From NCBI RefSeq assembly GCF_001552475.1, contig NZ_BCRG01000008.1, positions 62,001 to 126,000 on the forward strand: 64,000 nucleotides of DNA, read 5' to 3'. Both the position numbers and the translations under genes were made by a program. Of this stretch, positions 1 to 8,723 are shown one piece after another; the first letter of the stretch is position 1; each line of letters begins with the position of its first letter. Under the pieces are notes generated by a model. It worked only from the letters and a program-made list of their open reading frames with translations, was not told the origin of the DNA and did no database searches. The DNA comes from Microbacterium oleivorans NBRC 103075. GTDB taxonomy: Bacteria; Actinomycetota; Actinomycetes; Actinomycetales; Microbacteriaceae.

Positions 1-404
1 ACGCTGGTCCGGGCCGCGGTGCGAGCGACCGGGTGGGCACGCCCTCGGCCGTCACGGCGCAGGGCGACGGCCGAGACGACCCCGACGGCCAGCGCCAGCG
101 CCATCGATACGACCACCGGGTAGATGCTCATCTGCCGCGGGCCGGCCAGCATGACGGCGGCGAGCGCCACGATGCCGACGAGGGAGACGGCAGCGCCCGA
201 CCGCGGCGCCACCCGTCCCCGCGAAAGAGTGATGACGCCCCACACGAGGGTGGTCGCGCCGACAGTTGCCAGCAGGATGCCGATACCGCGGTCGGCGGCA
301 TCGGCACCCTTCACGATCGCGCCCGCACCCAGCCCGAGCTCCACCAGTCCGGCTCCCCACGCGGCGAGCGCGGGCCAGGAGCGGACCAGGGCGGACGGCG
401 ACAT
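1..404 (-). CDS. Small multi-pass membrane protein (3' end cut by window edge)
   Basis: The reading frame starts at an ATG at 404 and runs 134 codons without a stop to the left edge, so the C-terminus is missing. The product is strongly hydrophobic, with about four predicted membrane spans rich in Ala, Leu, Val and Gly, then a basic Arg-rich tail (RRDGRGRAHPVAR). Its ATG overlaps the stop of the DUF4383 gene by one base (TGATG arrangement), so the two are probably translated together. I do not recognise a specific family; it could be another small DUF4383-like or stress-associated membrane protein. That the frame is coding is fairly secure from the coupling and hydrophobic pattern. The function is unknown. 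Confidence 0.7.
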   Translation of the reverse strand, partial: MSPSALVRSWPALAAWGAGLVELGLGAGAIVKGADAADRGIGILLATVGATTLVWGVITLSRGRVAPRSGAAVSLVGIVALAAVMLAGPRQMSIYPVVVSMALALAVGVVSAVALRRDGRGRAHPVARTAARTS

Positions 405-814
405 CAGACGGCCGCGCGCGGCGAGACCTGCTTGTCAGCGGCGACGCCGACGCCGAGGAGCACGAGAGCGCTCGCGAGGTGCAGGAAGTGGTCAGCCGTG
501 TTCAGCGCGAGGATGTTGGCCGCGCTTCCGACGATGAAGAAGCCGACGATGCCGAGCAGCAGGTAAGCGGCTCCGACGACGATGTTGACGCCCTTGGCGG
601 CGCGGACGTTCGACAGCCCGCCGATCAGCAGCGCGGCACCGATCAGGAGGTGCGCGATGTTGTGGAGCGGGTTGACCATGAAGATGCCGAGCAACAGTCC
701 GCCGTCGGTGGCCAGGAAGTCGACGCCTGCGGTGGCGGTGAAGCCGAGCAGCCCGACGAGGATGTAGACGGCGCCGAAGATGACGGCGACGAGGCGGTTG
801 GGTGAGCTGGTCAT
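404..814 (-). CDS. DUF4383 family membrane protein
   Basis: A 136-residue protein with four membrane segments. It has the DUF4383 pattern: an N-terminal RLVAVIFGAVYILVGLLGF helix, a central NPLHNIAHLLIG segment, and a C-terminal NTADHFLHLASALVLL segment. The histidine- and asparagine-containing helices are characteristic. A longer frame begins at 925. I chose the ATG at 814 because a good ribosome site (GGAGGG, 7 bases away) precedes it and the extra N-terminus is unlike the family. Members are small actinobacterial membrane proteins of unknown role. The gene is followed directly by a second small membrane protein, with which it probably forms a pair. Confidence 0.85.
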   Translation of the reverse strand: MTSSPNRLVAVIFGAVYILVGLLGFTATAGVDFLATDGGLLLGIFMVNPLHNIAHLLIGAALLIGGLSNVRAAKGVNIVVGAAYLLLGIVGFFIVGSAANILALNTADHFLHLASALVLLGVGVAADKQVSPRAAV

Positions 815-978
815 GGGATTTCCCTCCGTTGGTGCGACGGGTGCCGCGATCCCTGCATGTGGTGGTGCTGCAGGTGATTCGTTACGACGGCCGGATCGGA
901 TCTTTTTCGGCCGTGAGGGCGACATTAGGGAGGCGCGTGCACCTTGGTCTCGGGCTTGTGACGACCCGGAGGGGGATG

Positions 979-2919
979 CTATGAGTGCGCTGTGAGAGGG
1001 AGGAGTGCCGTCCGAGACCGGCAGCCATCGGGCCAGGTGATCGCGACATCGTCGGCCTCGAAAGTCACCATCACCTCGGTCCGCACGGGAGCGCCGGCAC
1101 CGCGCAGTTCCACCGCCACAGCTACGACATCGTCAACGAGAGCGTCGACCTCGAGGACGGGAACGAGTGCGCTGGCGCCGAGCGGACTGGCATCCTCTCG
1201 CCGCACCACCTGGGCCGTGCCCCCGCTCAATGAACGGACGCCGCTCGTCAGCCCCTCCGACGCGACCTCGGCCGTCCCCCCGGACACCCGCACCCGCGGA
1301 TCGCTGCCGGCCACCGGCCAGCCCCCGACTCGGAGGCGGAGCTCGCCCACGCCGGCCGCGATGTCTGTCACGCGGATGAGCCGGATCTCGAGACTGCCGC
1401 GCACCAGCGAGTCCACCCGGAGGCGACCGGCGTACCGCGCGGCCCCCGAGAAGCCGGATCCGTGCGCATGGGTCGTCTGCTGGGGCTCGATGCCGTGCGC
1501 GTCCCAGACCGCCGACGCCACCCCGACCCGGCACGACGGCCCGTCGTCGACGCGCACGCCGAGTAGGTGCATCCCGCTCCGGTGCGTGATGCGCCCAGAG
1601 GCGTCTCGCAGCACGACCGACTGCTCGAGCGGCTCGAGCCAAGCGCGGGCGTCCAGGAGCGGCGCCGTGGCTGTCGAGTACCCGATGCGCGCGTAGAGCG
1701 GCGAGTCGGTCGAGACCGCTCCCGGCGCCGAGTGATCGGTCCCGTGATTGATGACGCGGACGATGCCGTCGTCGGCGGTACCCGAGACGATCCACCCCGG
1801 CGACGTCACCGCGCGCAACACGTCGCCCGTCTCGACCGGCACCGGCTCACGGGGCGCGCTCCACACCGGATGGTCGGCGGGGAGCATGATCCCCATCAGC
1901 CCCTTCACCGCCCAGTACGGCGACCCCGGACCGGAGTAGGACTGCGCAAGAGCGCGCCACTCGCCGTGCCACCCCATCGTGAGCAGCCCGTCCGCGTCGG
2001 GCGCCCCTCGCTCGGCGAAGTGCCGCACGATCTTCTCCGCCGCATGCCGGAGTCGACCGGCCGAGTGGGACGGGGTCTCCGCAATCACGCCGATCCAGAA
2101 GACGGCCGCCGCCGCGAACCGGTAGATCAGGCTCCGACCCTGGATGAGCGGCGACCCGTCGCCCCCGACCAGCGCGAGCGCGTCGTCGAGGAACCGGTCC
2201 AGCCGCGCGATGTCGCCCGTCGTCCGGCCGCCCGCGAGATCGGCGGCCCCTGACATCCGCGACCACAGGACGGGATACACGTGCAGCGCCCATCCGACGT
2301 AATGGTCGTACGAGCGTTCCTCCCCGTCGGAGAGCCAGCCGCCCTCGCGCACGAACGAGTCGTGGCACGCGAGGTCGGCCGCGATGTCGTCCGCCGACCA
2401 CGGACCGCCGACCGACCGCAGGAACGTCTCGACCACGATCCGGAACCAGACCCAGTTCGTCCGCGGATACGTGTCGTCGCCCACCACGGGCGCGAACCAG
2501 TCGATCGCCCGCTGCCGCGTCACCGGGTCGAGAGCCTGCCACACCCACGGACGGGTGAGGTCGAGGACGAGGGCGATGGATGCCGCTTCGACCTTCGCCT
2601 GGCCGTGCTCGTCCGGGCGGACCCACCGGTCGGGCGCGCTCGGGTCGACCCCGGTCGTGATCCCGCGTCGGACGAAGGCGATCACCTCGTCGACGCCGAG
2701 CCCGCGCTCGCCCGCGATGCGGAACCCCGCGAGCAGCAGTGTGCGCGCGAACCCCTCCAGCCCGTCGACATCGCGGCCGTACCCGCCTTCGGCGCCGGGG
2801 AAGAGGATGCGCCCGCCGCCGGGCGACGCGTGCCGCATCGCCGCTCCCAGGAGTGTGTCCGCGTGCGCGACCCAATCGGCTCGGCCCCACTCCCGCGACG
2901 GCGGACCCTCGACTGCCAT
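979..2919 (-). CDS. DUF2264 domain-containing protein
   Basis: A 646-residue cytoplasmic protein without a signal peptide. The N-terminal ~400 residues match DUF2264: W-rich alpha-helical repeats typical of an (alpha/alpha) toroid, with LFPGAEGGYGRDVDGLEGFAR near residues 39-59 and FRIVVETFLRSVGG in the middle. The C-terminal ~230 residues look like a beta-rich domain. DUF2264 proteins occur in glycan-utilisation loci and resemble polysaccharide lyases or unsaturated glycosidases in fold, but no reaction is established. The gene is last in the leftward operon, 13 bases after the glycerate kinase gene, with a clear GGAGGAG ribosome site. Context suggests a glycan-processing role; the exact activity is unknown. 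Confidence 0.85.
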   Translation of the reverse strand: MAVEGPPSREWGRADWVAHADTLLGAAMRHASPGGGRILFPGAEGGYGRDVDGLEGFARTLLLAGFRIAGERGLGVDEVIAFVRRGITTGVDPSAPDRWVRPDEHGQAKVEAASIALVLDLTRPWVWQALDPVTRQRAIDWFAPVVGDDTYPRTNWVWFRIVVETFLRSVGGPWSADDIAADLACHDSFVREGGWLSDGEERSYDHYVGWALHVYPVLWSRMSGAADLAGGRTTGDIARLDRFLDDALALVGGDGSPLIQGRSLIYRFAAAAVFWIGVIAETPSHSAGRLRHAAEKIVRHFAERGAPDADGLLTMGWHGEWRALAQSYSGPGSPYWAVKGLMGIMLPADHPVWSAPREPVPVETGDVLRAVTSPGWIVSGTADDGIVRVINHGTDHSAPGAVSTDSPLYARIGYSTATAPLLDARAWLEPLEQSVVLRDASGRITHRSGMHLLGVRVDDGPSCRVGVASAVWDAHGIEPQQTTHAHGSGFSGAARYAGRLRVDSLVRGSLEIRLIRVTDIAAGVGELRLRVGGWPVAGSDPRVRVSGGTAEVASEGLTSGVRSLSGGTAQVVRREDASPLGASALVPVLEVDALVDDVVAVAVELRGAGAPVRTEVMVTFEADDVAITWPDGCRSRTALLPLTAHS

Positions 2920-2932
2920 CGTGGCTCCTCCG

Positions 2933-4039
2933 TCAGGCCCCGTGGCGCGCGAGACTCCGCCCGGCGTCCTGCAGCCAGCGCACGGGGTCAGCCATCGACG
3001 CTTCCGCGCTGCCGGCGAGCTCGGTCAGCGACACCGCGTGCGCGAACCCGGACGTATCGGCATCCGTCCCGATCCGACCGGCGACCACCGCGACCGGCAC
3101 GCCCCACCCCGCGGCGAGACCGTGCACGAACGCGGGCACCTTGCCCGCCGCTGACTGCCCGTCGAACGAGCCTTCGCCCGTGACGACGAGGGATGCCGCA
3201 GCCACCGCGCCGGCCAGGTCGACCAGGTCGGCGACTCGCTCCGCTCCGCGCACCAGCTTGGCACCCCACGCGGCGAGGGCGAAGCCCGACCCTCCGGCCG
3301 CCCCCGCACCGGCAAGGAGCGGATCGACGCCGTCGACGTGGCGGGCGATGCAGGCGGCGTAGCGCTCGAGTACGCCATCGACCACGACGATGTCCGCTGA
3401 GGTCAGGCCCTTCTGCGGTCCGAACACGGCCGCCGCCCCCGACGGCCCGGTGAGCGGATTGGTGACGTCGCTGAGCACCGTCACGCCGCCCACCGGAAGC
3501 GCCCGCAGACGCGTGAGGTCGATGGCCGACACGGCCGCGAGCCCGCGGGCTCCGGCGGGAACGTCGCACCCGTCGGCGTCGACCATCCGCGCACCGAGAG
3601 CCCGCAGCATCCCGCTGCCGCCGTCGGTGGATGCCGAGGATCCGATCCCGAGGACGAGCCGCGACACCCCTGCATCGAGGGCGGCGGCGATCGCCTGCCC
3701 GAAGCCCGTCGTGTCGGCGTCCCACGGCAGCCTGTCCTCACCGAGCAGTTCGATGCCGCTGGTCGAGGCGAGCTCGACGACGCCGGTGCCGTCCGGGAGC
3801 AGCAGCCACTCCGCGTCGACGAGGGTGCCACGCGGGCCGCGGACGCGAACCGGTCGCCGCTCTGCCCCCGGAACCGCGGCGGCGAACGCGTCGAGAGTGC
3901 CCTCCCCGCCGTCCGCCATGGGACGGAGGATCAGCTTCGCGGCCGGGTCGACCTCGCGCCAACCGTCGGCGAACGCCGCCGACGCGGCGGCAGCGGGGAG
4001 GGAGCCCTTGAAGCTGTCGAGGGCGACGACGACGCTCAT
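2933..4039 (-). CDS. Glycerate kinase
   Basis: A 368-residue member of the GckI-type glycerate kinase family (usual length 370-380), which phosphorylates D-glycerate with ATP to 2- or 3-phosphoglycerate. The N-terminus VVALDSFKGSL and the following PMADGGEGTLDAF are family hallmarks, as are the glycine-rich segments LGIGSSASTDGGSGML and GPQKGL. The ATG at 4039 overlaps the stop of the LacI gene by four bases, so translation is coupled; a longer frame from 4105 would overlap the regulator further. Its place in an operon with an oxidoreductase, an isomerase-like protein and an aldolase-like protein suggests that the pathway releases glycerate, which this enzyme feeds into lower glycolysis. That link is inference. 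Confidence 0.92.
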   Translation of the reverse strand: MSVVVALDSFKGSLPAAAASAAFADGWREVDPAAKLILRPMADGGEGTLDAFAAAVPGAERRPVRVRGPRGTLVDAEWLLLPDGTGVVELASTSGIELLGEDRLPWDADTTGFGQAIAAALDAGVSRLVLGIGSSASTDGGSGMLRALGARMVDADGCDVPAGARGLAAVSAIDLTRLRALPVGGVTVLSDVTNPLTGPSGAAAVFGPQKGLTSADIVVVDGVLERYAACIARHVDGVDPLLAGAGAAGGSGFALAAWGAKLVRGAERVADLVDLAGAVAAASLVVTGEGSFDGQSAAGKVPAFVHGLAAGWGVPVAVVAGRIGTDADTSGFAHAVSLTELAGSAEASMADPVRWLQDAGRSLARHGA

Positions 4040-5079
4040 GCGCGCGGCGGGGTGCTTTCGCGCAGCAGTACCTCGAGCGTCAGGTCGTCGGGGTGCGCCT
4101 CCCACTCGGCATCGGTCGCGGCTCGGAAGGCCTGGTAGCCGACCTCCTCGAGCGGGACCCGCACGGTCGTGAGGGCCGGCGTCACATCGCGTCCGGTGGG
4201 GATGTCGTCGAAGCCGGCGAGCGCGATGTCGTCGCCCGCTGCGCGACCGGCGGCCCGGATCGCGGTGAGCGCTCCGATCGCGACGACGTCGCTGATGCCG
4301 AAGACGACCGTCCCGGGCTCGACACCGTCCTCCAGAGCTCGCGTCATCGTCTCGTATCCCGCCTCACGCGTGAACCCGCCCCGATAGACCCGCGGCTCGG
4401 CGCCGCCCGCGCCGGTGAATCCCGCGGAGAACCCCTCGAGGCGCGTGTCGCTCGTTGCGGTTCCCTCCTCTGCGGCCAGGACGACGGACTCGCGGTAGCC
4501 GCGCTCCACGAGCGCTCGCCCGAGCGCCTCGGCGCCGCGGCGGTTGTCGAGGATGAGCGAGCGCACCCCACCGGCACCGGGACCGAGCGCCACGACCTGA
4601 CCACCCATCGCGCCGAGCAGGTCGAGCTCGCGCGTGAGGTCGGGGTCGGGGCCCGACGTGGTCCGTGACGCTGCCAGGATGAGCCCGCGCGGACGCTGTC
4701 CGCGGAGCGCCCGGACGAGTCGGACCTCGCGCTCGGGGTCGCGTTCGGTGATCGCCACCGTGACGACGAGACCCGCCTCATCCGCCCCCCGGGCGACGCC
4801 CGAAGCGATGAGCCCGAAGTACGGGTCGGCGATGTCGGCGACGAGCAACGCGATGATCGCCGACGTCCCCCGCGCCGTGGCCTGCGCTGACAGGTTCGCG
4901 GTGTACCCGAGTCGCGCCGCTGCCTCCTCGACCCGCTCCCGGTAGGAGTCGGCGACCTTGCGGGTCGAGCCGTTGAGGGCGCGCGAGGCAGTTGCGAGCG
5001 ACACGCCCGCCTCACGTGCGACGTCGTCGAGGGTGACCGCGCTGTGGGCGGCGGGTCGACGCAGGGTGCGGTCGGTCAT
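4036..5079 (-). CDS. LacI family transcriptional regulator
   Basis: A 347-residue LacI-type repressor. The helix-turn-helix lies at about residues 16-37, with recognition helix SLATASR and hinge LGYTANLSAQATARG. The remainder is a periplasmic-binding-protein-like effector domain (ALLVADIADPYFG and a C-terminal GFDDIPTGRDVTPALTTV). It sits inside the leftward operon but has its own leaderless promoter signature. A likely target is the AAGCGCTT operator pair in the control region at 8406-8723. That pairing is inferred from proximity and from CcpA-like recognition residues, not shown directly. Confidence 0.93.
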   Translation of the reverse strand: MTDRTLRRPAAHSAVTLDDVAREAGVSLATASRALNGSTRKVADSYRERVEEAAARLGYTANLSAQATARGTSAIIALLVADIADPYFGLIASGVARGADEAGLVVTVAITERDPEREVRLVRALRGQRPRGLILAASRTTSGPDPDLTRELDLLGAMGGQVVALGPGAGGVRSLILDNRRGAEALGRALVERGYRESVVLAAEEGTATSDTRLEGFSAGFTGAGGAEPRVYRGGFTREAGYETMTRALEDGVEPGTVVFGISDVVAIGALTAIRAAGRAAGDDIALAGFDDIPTGRDVTPALTTVRVPLEEVGYQAFRAATDAEWEAHPDDLTLEVLLRESTPPRA

Positions 5080-5086
5080 GGTGCGC

Positions 5087-5092
5087 AGTCTA
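5087..5092 (-). promoter_or_regulatory. Leaderless -10 box for the LacI gene
   Basis: On the minus strand TAGACT ends seven bases before the ATG at 5079, and no Shine-Dalgarno sequence is present. This is the spacing expected when transcription starts at the first base of the start codon. It suggests the regulator is transcribed on its own as well as from the upstream operon promoter. Confidence 0.5.
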
Positions 5093-5124
5093 CGGGCGGC
5101 TCTTCAGGCGATCCGGGAGGAGCG

Positions 5125-5997
5125 TCATCGACCTGCGAGAGCCGGTGACACGGATGCCGCGAACCTCTCGGCCGTCCGACGCACCGCCTCGAGCGGGTCG
5201 GTCGCCCACACATCGGCGTTGAAGATCTCGACCTCGACGTCACCGGTGTAGCCGGTGTCGACGACAGCGCGCGTGAGGCCCGCCAGGTCGATGACGCCGT
5301 CGCCCGGGTAGTGGCGTCCCAAGAGGACGTCCGCGGGAAGCGGCGTCCTCCAGTCGCATACCTGATACGTCGCGATGCGGCCCTCTCGCCCCGCGCGCTC
5401 GATCGAGTCGAGCACGTCGGGGTCCCAGAAGATGTGGAACGTGTCGACGGCGGCGCCCACGACCGACGGGTCGAAGTCGGCCGCGATGTCGAGCGCCTGC
5501 CCGAGGGTCGAAACGACGCATCGGTCGGTCGCGTACATCGGATGCAGCGGCTCGATCGCCAGCGTCACGCCCGCGGCAGCGGCGTGCGGCGCGAGTTCGC
5601 CGAGCGCATCGCGCACCCGCTCGCGCGCACCCACCAGGTCGCGGGAGCCCTCGGGGAGTCCGCCCGCGACGAGCACGAGTACAGCCGCCGAACCCGGCGC
5701 ACCGGCGGCGGCGAGGGTCGCGGCCTCGTCGATGGCGACGAGGTTGTCGTCGATGGACGCGCGTCGCGCCGGCCCCTCGGGCATCGTGAAGAAACCCGAG
5801 CGGCAGTGCGTCGAGAACCGGAGCCCCGAATCGGTCAGCATCGACGCGGCCGTCGCGAGTCCGACCTCCTGCACGGGCTCGCGCCACAGGCCGATGGACG
5901 GCACGCCCGCCTCGACGGTCACGCGGAGCGCGGTCGCGAGGTCGGCGTACTTGATGGTCCCCTGATTGATCGACAGGCGCGGGTCGACGGCGCTCAC
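5125..5997 (-). CDS. Sugar phosphate isomerase/epimerase-like TIM barrel protein
   Basis: A 290-residue protein of the xylose isomerase-like TIM barrel superfamily (AP endonuclease family 2 fold). Recognisable elements are SINQGTIKYADL at the N-terminus, VTLAIEPLHPMYATDRCVV with a candidate metal-binding Glu, VVGAAVDTFHIFWDPDV with His and Asp, and GDVEVEIFN near the end. The start is a GTG at 5997 overlapping the preceding stop (GTGA), so it is coupled to the DUF993 gene. Members isomerise, epimerise or dehydrate sugars and cyclitols; the substrate here is unknown. Its partners (Idh/MocA oxidoreductase and DUF993 protein) suggest it acts on an oxidised sugar intermediate. Confidence 0.85.
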   Translation of the reverse strand: MSAVDPRLSINQGTIKYADLATALRVTVEAGVPSIGLWREPVQEVGLATAASMLTDSGLRFSTHCRSGFFTMPEGPARRASIDDNLVAIDEAATLAAAGAPGSAAVLVLVAGGLPEGSRDLVGARERVRDALGELAPHAAAAGVTLAIEPLHPMYATDRCVVSTLGQALDIAADFDPSVVGAAVDTFHIFWDPDVLDSIERAGREGRIATYQVCDWRTPLPADVLLGRHYPGDGVIDLAGLTRAVVDTGYTGDVEVEIFNADVWATDPLEAVRRTAERFAASVSPALAGR

Positions 5998-7196
5998 GCG
6001 TCGAGACCGTTCAGGCGCAGCATCCCGTTCCAGCGTTCCGCAGCGAGCTCGGGCCGCTCGAAGGCCTTCGCGTCGTTCGCGAGTTCGACGATTCGGGACA
6101 GGTGCGACAGGCTCCGCGCGGAGTGCAGCCCCCCGACCATCTGGAACGCGGGCTGGTGCCCGTTGAGCCACGCGAGGAACGCGACACCCGTCTTGTAATA
6201 GAAGGTGGGCGCGGCGAACACCTGGCGCGAGAGCTCCTCGGTCGGCGCGAGCACCTCGAGGTACCGCGCCGGGTCGCCCGCGTCGAGCGCCTGGATCGCG
6301 GCCGAGGCCACGGGCGTCAGCGCGGCGAACGCGCCGAGCAGCGCGTCGGAGTGCTGCCGAGCGGATGCCGGGTCTCGCCGCGGCTGCGGCGCGTCGGGCA
6401 CGTCCGCACCGCCGATGAGGCCGACGTAGTTGAAGTCGTCTCCCGTGAACATCCGCACCGATTCCGGCAGACGCTCGCGCACCGAGACCTCGGAGGAGGC
6501 GTCGAGGAGGCTCATCTTGACGCCCGCGATCTTGTCGGCGTTCGCCTCGATGATCTCGAGCAGCACCGCGGAGGCGCTCTGCCAGTCGGGGGCGCCGAAG
6601 TATCCCGCGAGCTGCGGGTCGAAAGCGGTCCCGAGCCAGTGCAGCACGACCGGCGCCGTCGCCCGCGACAGCACGGCGTCGTAGACGCGGCGATAGTCGT
6701 CGGCGCTCTCGGCGACACGGGCGAGGTGGCGCGAGGCCATGAGGACCGGCCCCGCCCCCTGCTCCTCGGTGAAGTGGAGCTGCTCGAGGTAGGCCGAGAT
6801 GACCTCGTCGAGCGTGATCCGCTCCTCCTCGACGTGATCGGTGTTCACACCGACGACGACGGAGCCGCCCTCTTCGCGGGCAACCTCCGCGGAGCGGGAG
6901 ATCAGCTCGCGGGTGGCCGCGGCATCCAGCCCCATGTTCCGCTGCGCGGTGTCCATGGCATCGGCGACGCCGAGACCCCAGGAGTACACGTTGCGGCGGA
7001 ACGCGAGGGTCGCATCCCAGTCGATGTCGGCCGGCTGGCCGGGGGTGTTGTCGGCGTGCGTCTTCGGCACGACGTGGGCGGCCGCGTAGGCGACACGGCT
7101 GCGAAGCGGTCCCTCGGGGCGGGTATAGCCCGAGGTGTCGACGAGCGGCACGCGGCGGAGGGCTCCGTCGCCCGAGAGCAGGGTGAGGTCGGTCAT
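5994..7196 (-). CDS. DUF993 family, dihydrodipicolinate synthase-like protein
   Basis: A 400-residue protein of DUF993, which has a TIM barrel related to dihydrodipicolinate synthases and class I aldolases. Family features seen include ADIDWDATLAFRRNVYSWGLGVADAMDTAQRNMGL, read in pieces across residues 57-90, and GSVVVGVNTDH. The segment IAGVKMSLLD offers Lys227 as candidate Schiff-base residue, followed by FTGDDFNYVGLIGG. It is three bases downstream of the oxidoreductase gene and overlaps the isomerase-like gene. No reaction is established for DUF993. A retro-aldol or dehydratase step on a keto acid is the natural guess from the fold and from the glycerate kinase encoded downstream. Confidence 0.87.
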   Translation of the reverse strand: MTDLTLLSGDGALRRVPLVDTSGYTRPEGPLRSRVAYAAAHVVPKTHADNTPGQPADIDWDATLAFRRNVYSWGLGVADAMDTAQRNMGLDAAATRELISRSAEVAREEGGSVVVGVNTDHVEEERITLDEVISAYLEQLHFTEEQGAGPVLMASRHLARVAESADDYRRVYDAVLSRATAPVVLHWLGTAFDPQLAGYFGAPDWQSASAVLLEIIEANADKIAGVKMSLLDASSEVSVRERLPESVRMFTGDDFNYVGLIGGADVPDAPQPRRDPASARQHSDALLGAFAALTPVASAAIQALDAGDPARYLEVLAPTEELSRQVFAAPTFYYKTGVAFLAWLNGHQPAFQMVGGLHSARSLSHLSRIVELANDAKAFERPELAAERWNGMLRLNGLDA

Positions 7197-7199
7197 CGA

Positions 7200-8405
7200 T
7201 CAGTCCAGCGACAGCGCGTCGAGCTCGATCTTGCGGCCCTCGCGGCTGGAGCGGAGGCCCGCCTCGGCGAGCTGCACGCCGCGAGCGCCGGCGAGGAGGT
7301 CGAACTCGTAGTCGGTGCCCTCTACGTAGGAGATCAGGAACTCCTCCCACTGCTGGCGGAAGCCGTTCATGAACACGTCGTTGACGGGGATGCTCTGCCA
7401 GTCGGCGTCGTAGTCGTGGGTGTCCTCGAGGTCGGGGTTCCACACCGGCTTCGGCGTCGCGTTCCGCGGCTGGATCTTGGCGCCGAACAGGCCCACGACG
7501 GCGGAACCGTGCGTGCCGTCGACGTGGAACTCGACGAGTTCGTCGCGGTTCACGCGAACGGTCCACGACGAGTTGATCTGGGCGACGACGCCGCCCTCGA
7601 GCTCGAACACGCCGTAAGCGGCGTCCTCGGCGGTGGCGGTGTAGTGCTCGCCGTTCTCGTCCCAGCGGTCCGCGATGTGCACGGCCGCCTGCGCGTAGAC
7701 GGAGTCGACCTTGCCGAAGAGGTTCTCGAGCACGTAGTTCCAGTGCGGGAACATGTCGACGATGATGCCGCCGCCGTCCTCGGCGCGGTAGTTCCAGGAG
7801 GGACGCTGCGCGGGCTGCCAGTCACCCTCGAAGACCCAGTAGCCGAACTCGCCGCGGACCGACAGGATGCGGCCGAAGAAGCCCGAGTCGATGAGGCGCT
7901 TCAGCTTCTGGAGGCCGGGGAGGTAGAGCTTGTCGTGAACGACGCCCGTCTTGACGCCGGCGTCGGCGGCGAGCTTCGCGAGCTCCAGAGCCTCCTCGAG
8001 CGACTCGGCGGTCGGCTTCTCGGTGTAGATGGTCTTGCCGGCGGCGATCGCCTTCCGGAGAGCCGTCGCGCGGGCCTTCGTGACCAGGAAGTCGGCGTAG
8101 ATCTCCCAGCGCGGGTCGGCGAGGGCGGCATCCAGGTCGGTCGTGTAGTCCTCGATGCCGTGCTTCGCGGCGAGCTCGGCGAGCTTCGCCTCACTACGAC
8201 CCACGAGGAGCGGCTTGACGGTGACCTTCGAGCCGTCGGGCAGTTCGATCCCGCCCTGCTCACGGATCGCGAGGATGGAGCGCACGAGGTGCTGGCGGTA
8301 CCCCATGCGGCCCGAGACGCCGTTCATGATGATGCCGATCTCGCGGACGGCGGGGGCGACAGCTGCGGCCTCCGAGGCGGGGGCGGTGATGGTCGTCTCT
8401 GACAC
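7200..8405 (-). CDS. Gfo/Idh/MocA family oxidoreductase
   Basis: A 401-residue NAD(P)-dependent sugar or cyclitol dehydrogenase of the Gfo/Idh/MocA family. It has an N-terminal Rossmann fold (IGIIMNGVSGRMGYRQHLVRS), the conserved TEKPTAES loop, and a C-terminal alpha/beta domain with FPHWNYVLENLFG and WRAEDGGGI-like elements. I chose a GTG at 8405 because AGGAACACC immediately precedes it; the frame is open upstream to an ATG at 8444. It is first in the leftward operon, reading away from the control region with two AAGCGCTT operators. It probably performs the first oxidation in this pathway. Substrate unknown. Confidence 0.9.
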   Translation of the reverse strand: MSETTITAPASEAAAVAPAVREIGIIMNGVSGRMGYRQHLVRSILAIREQGGIELPDGSKVTVKPLLVGRSEAKLAELAAKHGIEDYTTDLDAALADPRWEIYADFLVTKARATALRKAIAAGKTIYTEKPTAESLEEALELAKLAADAGVKTGVVHDKLYLPGLQKLKRLIDSGFFGRILSVRGEFGYWVFEGDWQPAQRPSWNYRAEDGGGIIVDMFPHWNYVLENLFGKVDSVYAQAAVHIADRWDENGEHYTATAEDAAYGVFELEGGVVAQINSSWTVRVNRDELVEFHVDGTHGSAVVGLFGAKIQPRNATPKPVWNPDLEDTHDYDADWQSIPVNDVFMNGFRQQWEEFLISYVEGTDYEFDLLAGARGVQLAEAGLRSSREGRKIELDALSLD

Positions 8406-8461
8406 GGTGTGTTCCTGTCTGTTCTTCGCGTGCGATGTCGGCACGGTCTTCTACCGACGAT

Positions 8462-8477
8462 GGGTAAGCGCTTTCCC
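8462..8477. promoter_or_regulatory. LacI-family operator (AAGCGCTT class)
   Basis: GGGTAAGCGCTTTCCC is an imperfect palindrome centred on AAGCGCTT (8466-8473). It lies 57 bases upstream of the GTG of the leftward oxidoreductase gene, where a repressor would block the leftward operon. The core equals that of the other AAGCGCTT sites in the window. Confidence 0.75.
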
Positions 8478-8590
8478 CCAGTGTGACATCGGTCTTGGGA
8501 ATACGCAACAACCCCGCCATTCGTGCGATCGAGGACCCCCGGGAGAGGATGGATACCGGCGTTGTCGCAAAGACGTTACATACCCGACAC

Positions 8591-8606
8591 CGGTAAGCGC
8601 TTGCCG
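8591..8606. promoter_or_regulatory. LacI-family operator (AAGCGCTT class)
   Basis: CGGTAAGCGCTTGCCG is a near-perfect 16-base palindrome (core 8595-8602). Its right half forms the -35 box of the rightward promoter, so a bound repressor would exclude RNA polymerase directly. Confidence 0.8.
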
Positions 8607-8629
8607 TCGGGGGGCTCCACGGTTACCTT
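8601..8629 (+). promoter_or_regulatory. Promoter of the rightward transport/mannosidase operon
   Basis: TTGCCG (8601-8606), a 17-base spacer and TACCTT (8624-8629) form a plausible sigma-70-type promoter. The -35 element overlaps the AAGCGCTT operator. Transcription would start near 8636, giving a leader of about 88 bases before the binding-protein gene. Confidence 0.55.
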
Positions 8630-8723
8630 ATGAGCACCCCTTGTCATGACATGCCGACAAATCCCGTTCGGACGGCCCATGACCCACCCGCGCTCACCGA
8701 AGAGCGCACGCGAAGGAGAAGCA

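Larger units (their letters stand above)
8406..8723. promoter_or_regulatory. Divergent control region with two LacI-type operators
   Basis: This 318-base gene-free stretch separates the leftward catabolic operon from the rightward transport operon. It contains two near-palindromic operators with AAGCGCTT cores, about 129 bases apart, and a recognisable rightward promoter. Apart from these I see no RNA gene or further reading frame that looks real. Confidence 0.8.

Noticed and set aside
820..978. Hairpin CGGCCG...CGGCCG (888-913) upstream of the DUF4383 gene as a terminator
   Set aside because: The arms are only six bases with a 14-base loop, and the position fits a leader region equally well. 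No function can be supported.
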